Assembly (NCBI GenBank): GCA_002751075.1
Contig: NAOQ01000236.1
Location: forward strand, 28,298-57,357
Source of the DNA: Ichthyophonus hoferi
Taxonomy: Eukaryota; Opisthokonta; Ichthyosporea; Ichthyophonida; Ichthyophonidae
DNA length: 29,060 bases
Reading direction: 5' to 3'
Numbering within the stretch: position 1 is the first letter of the stretch; each line of letters opens with the position of its first letter. This document shows positions 1 to 9,339 of the stretch, in pieces. A program made the translations under genes and the position numbers. A model generated the notes under the pieces. That model had not been told where the DNA came from, made no database searches, and worked only from the letters and a program-made list of their open reading frames with translations.

Positions 1-260
1 TCAGTACATTAACCAAATTACAAAGTATTTATAAATAAGCCATGGGAAAATGTCTGTGCTTACTTGGTATATATCATAATGGCTGTATATATAGGCCATA
101 TATGGGTATATAAGTGCAACCAATTACACATGCAACTTAAAATATTAAAAACAAGGTAAAGTACATAATGGAAGCAAGATAAAAAATAAAACGGAACAGA
201 AAGGTGGTATACCGTAGACAACGACACAGATAGGAGAGTGAAAATAGAGTTAAGACAGTA

Positions 261-435
261 CAATATATTATATTACATTTTAATACATTGTAATACATTA
301 TCTTATATCATATTACATCATACTATACCATGCCATACCATATCATACCATAATATATTATACTATATAATACTATAATATACCATATCATACTATATCA
401 TACTGTATTATACCTACCATACTATATTATGAAAT
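261..435. repeat. Degenerate pentanucleotide (CATAC/CATAT/TATAC) satellite
   Basis: A run of about 175 bases is built mostly from 5-base units such as catac, catat and tatac, with many variants. It lies in the intron downstream of the last visible TBC exon. Bases 1-260 next to it are AT-rich intron in which I see no exon. Confidence 0.75.
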
Positions 436-495
436 AGGCCAGAAGAATATATAATTAGGTCTAATAAGAGCTACCAATAGCTATCTCACACTTAC

Positions 496-2551
496 CCGGT
501 CTGTTTGTTGCCATGAAACATTACATGATCAGGAAATATCCTATGTAGATCTAGATCAATCGCATTCCGAAACTCAGAAAGCACGTCTGATGACTTTAGT
601 TGCTGTGGTAATAAGGTAAGAGTGTGGATGCATTGGCATGTATGATGCATATGTGTAAGTATATGTGTATGCCAGTATGTGCATAGTATATATATGTATG
701 TGGGTATAGCCTCTTCTATTGGTGACCACAACCTAAAGGTCTGTCTTAAACACCAAATCCTACCCATATAATCACACCTACAAAACATGAAACAAAACGA
801 ACAGCCCGTATAATATACAGTAGATTATCTATAGAGATAATAGATAATAAACACAGGAAGAGGAAACGAGAGAGGGGAGAGAGAGAGAGAGAGGGAGAGG
901 GAGAATAAAAACACTACCTCATATACACCTGGGTGGGCTAATAGCTGCTTGGTACTTCCGCATAGTTCCTGCCAGGCACTAGCCCTTATACAGTCGGGTA
1001 TACCTTTATAACACCGTCGTTCAAGCTGTAACAGAGGGTGAGGTTAGGAGTGTATAGAAAGAATGTCATGCAGTGGGTAGCTAAGGGATCGTATGTAATG
1101 CTGTCGGGCATTATAGTGGTGTACTGTATAGTGCTGTAGACATAGTGGCAATAAAGTATGGGAAAATGCTATAAAATAACATGCCATGTTGAGATGCAAT
1201 AGTATTTGAGGCTCTAGGCAGATATATGTCATATCCTAATAAACTAGACTATACTATACCATACCATATCACACCATCATATATAATAATATACCACATC
1301 GTACTATATCATCCTATACCATATCATACCATATCATATCATATTATATCATACCACAATGTATACTATAGCTGGTGGTCATGAAGACAATGTTTATATC
1401 AGTATATGTACGTCATCTCGTATTATATATTAGGATATTGAATCCTTAAATTATTAGACATCATATTACACCCTATAATATAATATAATATAATATAATT
1501 CATCTCATATATGTATATTTTATCGCCTTCTACGACTATACTACCACAATCCACCTACCAACCTATCTACATATAGACATGCATACATACTAACCCAACC
1601 TGAAACCATACCCCATCACCCTTCCCCAACCATTTAGCATGTGCTACTAGTTTAAGCAATACCTGTTTCACTAATACCTTCTTGTGCTTAACCTTCCGAT
1701 AATAACCAAAATTACTGATCATTTTTCTCCATTTCTTCTCGCGTTCATGTATCGTCTTTAACGCCAGTCTACCACTGAAACACAATATTAATTACTATAA
1801 GCCAATTAAAATCAATTAGCCCAATTACAGGATCTTGATGATGTGCCGTTCACTGGCCTGGTAACATATAATGGGATTGGATATATAATAATATCAAAGC
1901 TGGAGCCCAATAGATGGCTAGATTGGCTTAATGTTAAAATAAACTAGCCTATAGAAAGCAACCTTTTAAGTAAGTAAAGGTAAGGAGTGGCAAGTCATCA
2001 ACTGATCCTTAACCAATGGTGAATAGATTTTAAAACTAATGTAATTATTTCTATGGCTGTTAATAATGTAATATACCCAGGTAATGCAATATAATAAGAT
2101 AATGACATAGTTTCACTGTATTTTTAACTACATCTATATGTGTGTGGTGTGCATAGGCATGTGTGTATGTGTTAACGTGTATATGTATGTATGCACGTAT
2201 TTATTTATTTATCTGTATATATATTGCTAACAAGTTATTGTCTATACAATGGTATATATCTCCTCTTTCTATATATCAAGATGAGATGTCGTATGTGATA
2301 TTGCCAAGGGAAACCCACTCGTTATCCTCCTCTCCCTTAAGAACAAAACCAAACCGATCGAAGACAGGCTCAATCTCCTCGGTCTCATCTGTATATATGA
2401 CAAATGTTTTAATAGGTTTGTTAATAATATATTAAGAGGAAATGAGAATAAGACCCTTTAAAGACACGGCATTGACACTAACGGGAGAGGAGGTGTACCA
2501 TGGGCTGTGTAGCATATACTCACTACGTATAATACATGGTTTTGGTAGCAT
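496..2551 (-). CDS. TBC-domain Rab GTPase-activating protein, TBC1D10/EPI64-like, 5' part (runs off left edge)
   Basis: TBC proteins speed GTP hydrolysis by Rab GTPases in membrane traffic. I read five spliced exons on the minus strand: 2551-2524, 2388-2319, 1774-1678, 1025-918 and 602-496. Phases agree at every join and all donors are GT (GTGAGT, GTGGGT, GTATTA, GTAGTG, GTAAGT). About 137 residues are visible. In order they hold a DRFGFVL motif (about residues 20-26), EREKKWRKM (about 42-50), KHKK (62-65), CYKGIPDCIRASAWQ, and IDLDLHR at 116-122. The last fits the IxxDxxR arginine-finger motif, with catalytic Arg at 122. This motif order and spacing match TBC1D10. The glutamine finger (YxQ) would lie in later exons outside the window. 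The first exon (9 residues, MLPKPCIIR) rests only on phase and a good donor and is the weakest part. The introns are full of simple repeats. Family is confident; the subfamily is an inference. Confidence 0.82.
866..903. repeat. (GA)n microsatellite
   Basis: An imperfect GA repeat with a pure core of about ten GA units. It lies in the TBC intron at 917-603, just inside the donor of exon 4, so on the transcribed strand it is a CT-rich tract near the 5' splice site. Confidence 0.85.
1246..1372. repeat. Degenerate pentanucleotide (ATACC/ATATC) satellite
   Basis: The same kind of 5-base repeat as at 261-435, with cataccatat alternation most regular near 1318-1352. It lies in the TBC intron at 1677-1026. 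A shorter, cleaner (TATAA)n run follows at about 1476-1500. Confidence 0.75.
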
Positions 2552-3837
2552 TGAATAAAACTTGATAAAGGTAGATATGGATAGATAAAGGTAGAAATAA
2601 GTGGTGTAAGGAAGATATAGTGTTATGGATACTTCAATATAAAAAAATAAATACTGAACTCTCTTAATAATCGTAATAGTAATAGCAATAGTAACAGCAA
2701 TGGTAAAAGCTAGATATATTGGCGTGTATGTATGTATATATATGTATGGTTGCATATTTGACTGTTTTATGCACTCAAGCATTCATTACCTCTGCTCCCT
2801 TTTCATGTTCTCTTACTGTTTAGGATGTTTTCTGCACTTCCTTCTAAGTGCACATATATGACTTAACGTAATGAACCTTGATATATACCAGGATATAAAT
2901 TCGTATTCCCTTACACTGCAAAATTTACACCAATGTACAAACAATAATAGCACAAACAATAATACTAATACTAATATTAATAGTATTAGTAACCGTTATG
3001 TAATAATCGTAATAATAGTAATAACAATAACAATAACAATAGCAATAACAATAACAATAATATCTATATCTCACCCGAAACAGCTCTTTCGCCACTCATT
3101 TTATGAGCCCTAAAATTATATTTCTTGTCGTTAATTGTCAAACACGCTACTCTACTATACCCTATGTCGTTTATCTCAATCTCTGTCTCAACACTCTCAA
3201 TAACTAATACGGATTACTTTAAAATACGTAATGACCAACGATTTAAGACTGGAATAGATTCCGGTCCTATCATAAAAAAAGTTCAACAGATATATGCTAT
3301 CCTTTAATAAAATCATGAAAGGTTATTTTTCACACGCTCTTATTGGCTTTCCCTTTTTTCTCTTTTTGCCGTGCAATTGTTAAGGCAATAGTAATGCGAT
3401 ACTCGGGGTAATTACGAGCCTCATATAGAATCATCTAAAAATAACCATTCCCAAAAGATCACAAGCATAAGACTAAAAATAGTTAAAAAGATCCCTTATA
3501 CAATACAGTCATACAGTCAAGGTATCTTACGTATATATGTTTTATCTTTCTAAATACTTGAATTTTATTTAAGTTTTCGGTCACAAGTATGAAGTTCTTA
3601 GTTGTGACGTCATTTTAAATTAGTGACGTTATCTAACCCAATTGTCTTATAGCTGGCATTCTACGTGGTAGATTTTGAGCTAATGATATCTACTCGATCT
3701 TACCCCATCTTGACCGCAAGATAGTTGCTTCAGATGGGTTCTTATGCATGGGTTTGGAGCCAATTTATTTTTTAATTGTAGTGTAGATAAATATATAATA
3801 AAGCATTAGGATCTCTATGCCGTAATCTAAGTTTGAA
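2552..3837. other. Intergenic region with trinucleotide microsatellites
   Basis: I see no gene I can support here. Imperfect AAT/AAC/AGT trinucleotide runs lie at about 2664-2704 and 2942-3063; the second becomes regular AACAAT hexamers near 3021-3062. A CRE-like palindrome TGACGTCA lies at 3605-3612 with a second GTGACGTT 20 bases on. A short minus-strand frame starts at 3434 (MILYEARNYPEYR) and ends near 3337. It looks protein-like, but I recognise no family and call no gene. Confidence 0.55.
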
Positions 3838-3941
3838 TCGGAAGATTCGGCTTTGCTATCAATGGACATAGGGTGTCCGTTTTCAGTTTCACTAGAACTG
3901 GAGTCAAGGTCCTCTGAAAGACTCGTTGAAGTATCATTGTC
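3838..3941 (-). repeat. Repeat D, left copy, with a conserved acidic Ser-rich frame
   Basis: Read on the minus strand this segment encodes an acidic, serine-rich stretch containing SEDLDSSSSETENGHPMS and then IDSKAESSDSN. A related segment lies at 16960-17078 on the plus strand (GHHMSVDSRAKS against GHPMSIDSKAES). Most base differences in the best-aligned part fall at third codon positions or give conservative changes, which suggests this frame was once under selection. I do not recognise the family. Confidence 0.5.
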
Positions 3942-5160
3942 TTATATTACGACACTCTATTTACTCTATGGCTGTTTCGGTTATGGGAGACTAGAGGTCT
4001 TATCTTGTACGTATCTCATATTTTATTTCGCATTCTCTAATGGTATAAAAGAACAAAAGAAAGATAAAAGGATAACCTAAAATTCCATAAGAATTTGTCC
4101 AACAAAAAGAACTTTTCTAAATGTCCCACAGCACGAGGAAATGCTATTGGGATAAAATTCGATCTAGATTGACGAATCGATTGCGATGGAACGACTCATT
4201 GGGTCAAAGCTTGTTCACCTGTATAAGTGGATGCTCTATCAGTATATATAGTAACTGTAGTAATAAAGATGCGTGCATGCTCCGTGTGGAGGGATGTTAA
4301 TATTTGCCGGTCTAAATATTTCTTCTGCCTAAACACTTTTTTATGTTTGGTCTTAGTCTTGTAAAGGAAGCTGTTTTTTCTATATCTCAGATTGGGCACC
4401 TACCAAGTGGATTTAGTTCATTAATTTTAATACTTTTTGTGGGTTAACCTGGTGGTGGGCGTTTTCTAATCATTTGCATGTTTAGAGCTGTAAAGAGCAC
4501 TGACCCAGCTAAAATTATTTCATACTTAACTAAAATAGTCAAACGCTCCCACTGAGTATATCAAAACTTATGCAGTACTATACACCATTGTTCATTCCTG
4601 ATTGATCCAGGTTCAATATTATCGTTGATATAGTGATGCATTAATATATAAAAACTACTATATGTGATGCATTAATGTAATGTATAGATTATTGTTCCAG
4701 TTGCAGTTGGTGTTTGAGAATCATAGGAACCTTGGGAATCATGAAATTGCATGATGTGATCATTAATCATAGTGAATAACGTGATTGCTTTTGATTGTGA
4801 TTTCCAATCATAACTTGATCAGCACCTTCTTATGAATCATATGTAGGACTTGATGGGTGGGAAAAACGGTTGAAGTTTATGTTTTTTGTGTATATTTCTT
4901 CTATAGACAAGTTTTCACTCATATGGTCATTTCTGATTATTACTCTTTAAACTTTTTTGTAACCCGAGTTTGTTGAAAGAACAACTCTTGATTTCTCCCC
5001 TTCATTACCTATGGATTCTCATAACTTGGCAAGTGTAGCTGTCATGACTTTTGTTTTGTGCTCTTGACAGGTTTACTGGGTGTAGAATCTGCTCTGGACA
5101 CTGTCACAGTTTACCTACAAAGTTTGGATAACAAAAGTAAACTTTAGTGCAAACTTTCTA
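3942..5160. other. Repeat-like intergenic stretch without a recognised gene
   Basis: It lies between repeat D and repeat A. A 67-codon minus-strand frame at 4399-4196 is basic in its first half and matches nothing I know. A short direct repeat of tgatgcattaat occurs near 4632 and 4667. Weak similarity to the flank of the right-hand repeat A copy begins at about 5040. Confidence 0.4.
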
Positions 5161-5297
5161 ATCAGGATCCAGGCTAAGTCTGTGTATGCTGGTTATATAG
5201 TTGTTGGCTCAGGTCAACACCAACTGACCATGTGATTGGCATTTGAGATAAACGTACTATCAAATAAGAACTCAACATGACTATTCTGTAACATGTT
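5161..5297 (+). repeat. Repeat A, left copy (inverted partner at 16635-16764)
   Basis: The segment from 'atcaggatccaggctaag' onward can be aligned by eye over about 135 bases with the reverse complement of 16635-16764. Long shared words include caggctaagtct/taggctaagtct and gcatttgagata/gtatttgagata. Both copies are full of stops in all frames, so this is non-coding. It precedes the copia-like integrase pieces in both places, so it may be leader or terminal-repeat sequence of the same element family. Confidence 0.65.
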
Positions 5298-5802
5298 ATC
5301 AGCTAGTTCTTCAATGATTACTCAAAGGATACTACAACTGGAATCTCTTGTCGAAGATCCTAATTACAAGTAATACAAAAATCTACTACAATTTCGGAGT
5401 GTCAAGAGTGATTGGAATAGTAGCATATTTGGTACTCTATCTGCTATTGTTATAGTATACACTTTTTTACATTTGGATAAATTAATAGGTAGGCATAATA
5501 ACTTAATAGCTTCATTAGTAATATTATGAGAAGAAGAAGCGTAGTATAAATAATGAACTACTATTAGCATATGATACAAAATTTAAATATGACTAAAGGA
5601 AACAAAACCCAAACAGATGAAGGATAAACAAAACCAATTGGCATACGTATACAAAGAACATGCGTTCATCCCTCATATTACTGATAATGCTGATACCTAA
5701 GATAAGATTGGTAATGACAAAGCAAGTTGTAGGAATAGAACTTGACAGCTGTACTTTGATTTTGATTTTTTTAATTATACAATACATTAGCACCTAAGCA
5801 AA

Positions 5803-5910
5803 TTAAAGCATTGATTCTCATTGAATTAGAGCAGAAGTATAATTACTACAGCCAGTTACCTCATTAATGTAAATGGGACCATCACGTGGCTCTTTATTGC
5901 TTAATATAAT
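5803..5910 (+). mobile_element. Ty1/copia fragment, pre-integrase region (fossil)
   Basis: Bases 5803-5862 closely match 7385-7443, and the following part resembles the reverse complement of about 16290-16345 in the minus-strand copia element. It is a small, old, broken remnant of the same family. Its reading frame includes IELEQKYNYYSQLP. Confidence 0.55.
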
Positions 5911-6719
5911 TCGCAGAAGATCGCTGAGGCCCACTAGAATTGTCTGATCTTATCTCGATCTATCATGTCCTCATTTAGATAGCTCGTCGGCTAATTAATG
6001 TTAGTGCTTGCATACCTGATACTGTATCGACAAATCAATTTATCTGGTTAAAAATGTTATGCAATTAGCTAATATCGGACCGATAATCCCTTGAACTGCT
6101 TGCAATCAGAACTTCGGCCGAATTGTGTATTTATATATAGTCTGGAAAACTAATTAGGGCAATCTGTTGGTGTTAAATGGCAATTCAAATGATCCCTATT
6201 GAAAACAAACCAGTCAATGGCAAAGATCCTGCGACTATACTAATAATATATTATTAATATTATAAGCCTTCTCTACTTGCCATTCTCATTAACTTTATTT
6301 AGAAGACCTGAGGATAACCAATGTGTTAATTGCCTCTAAAATGCACTCAATCAAATGCGCTGGTGTCATTATTTGGGATCATACAACTAACGTCATCGCA
6401 AGCAATTGAGCCTTCCTGGCTGGTTATCTTACATGATTTATTTGCTTACTGTTTGTCTTAATTTAGATTGAAAGGGGAAAGTTCTCTGAGCTTGCCAATC
6501 CAAATGTATTGATTGAGGCTATCAAGTCGATTTCGACATCAAATGCAAAATCAGGGAATTTCTATTGGACGCTGTGATGCACTAATGGTATCAGGTTCAT
6601 TGTAACTAGAAAGAAAATGATATAACTTGTATAGTGATATTAGGTTCAATTATAAACATATTTTTCTGACCTAATTAAAAAACAATTAGAATGTCATGGT
6701 GGCTTAAAAACGTGGAGAG
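5911..6719. other. AT-rich stretch, nothing recognised
   Basis: No long frame or known motif was seen on either strand. A perfect 16-base palindrome, taataatatattatta, lies at 6239-6254. Confidence 0.4.
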
Positions 6720-6737
6720 GACCTAAATATTTAGGTC
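6720..6737. repeat. Perfect 18-base palindrome
   Basis: The sequence gacctaaatatttaggtc equals its own reverse complement. It lies just left of the inverted repeat at 6761-6844 and may belong to the same small element. Confidence 0.7.
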
Positions 6738-6760
6738 TTTGAAAGTTAATGGGTCTTATG

Positions 6761-6844
6761 CAGGATATTTTGGAATTATGTTAAAAGATTTTGAAAATAT
6801 TAAGAAATTCTGAAAATATTTGAATATATTTCCAAAATACCCTG
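6761..6844. repeat. Short inverted repeat, MITE-like
   Basis: The arms caggatattttggaa (6761-6775) and ttccaaaataccctg (6830-6844) pair at 14 of 15 positions around a 54-base AT-rich centre. A second, looser pairing links about 6773-6801 with about 6853-6879. No transposase frame lies inside, as in a non-autonomous element, and I cannot define target-site duplications. Confidence 0.45.
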
Positions 6845-6899
6845 TAATAAAACAATATTTTAAAATTTTCAACATAATCTATGTAAATTTTTTTGGGTA

Positions 6900-7330
6900 G
6901 TGTTTTATTAAATAAAAACTGATGATTATTGGTCACTATATAAAGAAGTCGTTATGACTTAACTCCATATCTAGTAGTAGTTGCTTTACTAGTATTCTTA
7001 TACCCCTCAGAATCGGATAGAAATAATTAGAGCAGAGCAGTATTAGGGTGATAATCTAAATTTATTTTATCCTTAGAATTTGTATTAATTGGTAAGTGAG
7101 AGATTGTATTAGAGCAGTATTAGTGTGATAATCTAAATTTATCTTATTGTAATGTATTTTTATCTGGCTCGATAAAGTATATCTCTAAAAGGCAATAGAG
7201 CTAGTCTCATTGGTTGATCCATATATATTTCCTACGTGCAATTAAAATAACATCATAATAAAGTTTGTGTACATTTTTTTTAGTGATTACAACAAATAGT
7301 GTTAATAATTATAATTTACATCATAATCTA
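6900..7330 (+). mobile_element. Probable solo LTR of the copia family (repeat B, left copy)
   Basis: Bases 7150-7293 align closely with the reverse complement of 13131-13279, which directly follows the RNase H end of the minus-strand copia element, where a 3' LTR is expected. A TATA-like ctatataaag lies near 6936. A 37-base segment (7034-7070) is repeated almost exactly at 7111-7147. The outer borders are approximate. Confidence 0.5.
7034..7147 (+). repeat. 37-base direct repeat, two copies
   Basis: Copies at 7034-7070 and 7111-7147 begin agagcagtattag and differ at only two positions. Their start-to-start spacing is 77 bases. They lie inside the probable LTR. Confidence 0.8.
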
Positions 7331-7364
7331 GCACCCTTTACTGATAGGTCCCATTGTGCTGTTT

Positions 7365-7590
7365 CCGCAGTAGCACGAAGAGAATCAAAGCATCGATTCC
7401 CATTGAATTAGAACAGAGGCTTAATTACTATGGCCAGTTGCCTGGAGAGTCAGTATACACGTCTTCCATAGGACCTCTGCCACTGACTGAGCCTTGAACC
7501 AGCGAAACGTAAGCCAATTGGAGATCCCAAAGACTGTGAACAAATCACTAGAACTATCACGGAATCTAATATAAAATAAAAAAGCATGAT
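7365..7590 (+). mobile_element. Ty1/copia fragment, integrase N-terminal side (fossil)
   Basis: Bases from about 7440 to 7585 align with the reverse complement of about 16150-16300 in the minus-strand element, for example ctgagccttgaacc against ctgagtcttgaacc. The protein frame includes STKRIKASIPIELEQ and NYYGQLPGE. The piece is old and incomplete. Confidence 0.6.
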
Positions 7591-9339
7591 TAGGGTAGGT
7601 AGTTATTGTTATTAAAAATTCTCTAACAAATCTTTTTTTTAAGAAAAAATATCTAATTAGGATACAAAACCAAATTTTAACAATTAATCAATAATATTTA
7701 CTAATCACAATGCTTAGCATGTACAATCGTACAGTCTGGGATTAATACGTGATTAATGATGCTGGATCACACTTTTAGTATTTTCTAGCCGATAAATTCG
7801 CGATCATCGCTGCATGGAAATCTAGACTGGGTGTCCCCCATTGAGATCTAAAATGGAATAACTCGCCCTATTTCCCGTGGTCTTTCAGTAGTTTTATTAA
7901 AGAAGTTTTAAATAAATTTTTGTAAAAATATTTTTTGGTCAAAATATGCAACATTGGCATTTTAAGATTTATGCTTGGTTGTTTAAAAAGTTGTTTATTT
8001 AAAGCATTTTTATGGAATGCCGCTTATCATGACGTTTGGAATGAAACAAATTTAATAAAAAAGTACTTGAATTGGCATAGATTACCATCAAGGTCTGTTG
8101 CACACAAGCTGACTATAACCGTCTTAGGCATTGCACCATCGTTCGGTATAAGAAGCTATAAGCCGTTGACATATATATATTTGCTTTATAATTTTTTTAA
8201 TTTCTAAAATAAAACTTATAGTTTCTATTTGAGAAAGGCAATACCTATCTTTCCCCAAGTAACATTGTATAGGTTGGGCAGGAATAGGCAGTTGGAAAGA
8301 AAGGGCAGGGTTCTGAGTTTTCTCGAGGACCTTTTTAATATCTCAGCAATACTTGGACTCATTGGAATTTGGTGGACTGGGATTGAAAGGGATCCCTGAG
8401 AGGGTATAGGGAGCTTCGTTAATTATAACATTTGTCCGGTGCGCACATTGGTTACAATATTGGTTAAACGGATCGTTATGTGGAGCCTGATCCGGACAGG
8501 TGGCAACACTCTAGCAGGCTGCCAAAGCGAAAACTGATAGAATGGAAAGAAAGGCTAATATTACCGTTAGCCCACCTCTTTCAGTCAACACGCAATACAT
8601 AAAATGTGTAATTATCACTATATGGCTTAATGCAATATTTGAAAATGAACGATATTTCTACTTATCATAACAATCAATTAATCAAAAGCATTATGGCATA
8701 TATATGTAGAATTATATATACTGGCATTATTATCTCCAAATCATACCCAACATAAGCAACAGTCAAGAAGCTCACCAAGTCCGGTAACCTTGGTAAACTG
8801 CATCTTAAATAAATTTGCTTTCACAAGGAAGAAATATTATATACTAAAATATAGCTGCAAGCAATAAAGTTCTTTTCAGAGTTTAAGTACTACTGAATTA
8901 TACTTCAAAGCAAACAGAACTAAATAATTATTGATTATTTTATCAGTAGATATACTCTCCGTATAATCCACAAAATCGGCCATATAATTGGAAGCATTAG
9001 AAAACGTGCAATTGGATATTGGGGTCACGAATAAAAATTAAATAAATAACATGTCTAGTGAACATGGAGAAAACATACTAGAAAACATATATAAACACAG
9101 TACTTACTTTAGTTCTCTACATGACTCCACTTACAGTGGTAGGGCATCATTATCGATTGATGCCGATTATCAGAAAAGACTATGATTAGGTTTGACTCTA
9201 CTTAGTTACACAGATATTTCACTTATATCTGATTTACAAAAAGAAGTAATAGAAGTTGACATTAAAAGAAGATTGAGTAGGAATAGAAATAAAAAATAAC
9301 ATTTTTAATTTTACTCATATTTTTAATAGGGCTATTGGG
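7591..9339. other. Intergenic tract with two unassigned frames
   Basis: A plus-strand frame of 90 codons (7935-8207, with FKAFLWNAAYHDVWNE) and a mostly open minus-strand frame across about 8125-8510 overlap in part. The minus frame holds VATCPDQAPHNDPFNQYCNQ followed by CAHRTN, which looks like a Cys/His cluster, and later a proline-rich part. I recognise neither and suspect degraded mobile-element sequence. A further short plus-strand frame starts at 9051. The rest is AT-rich and featureless. Confidence 0.4.

Noticed and set aside
3853-4080. 75-codon plus-strand frame
   Set aside because: It lies opposite the conserved acidic frame of repeat D, and its sequence shows no motif; it is a shadow.
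4590-4625. tRNA-like B-box word (ggttcaat)
   Set aside because: No matching A-box, acceptor stem or cloverleaf could be found around it.
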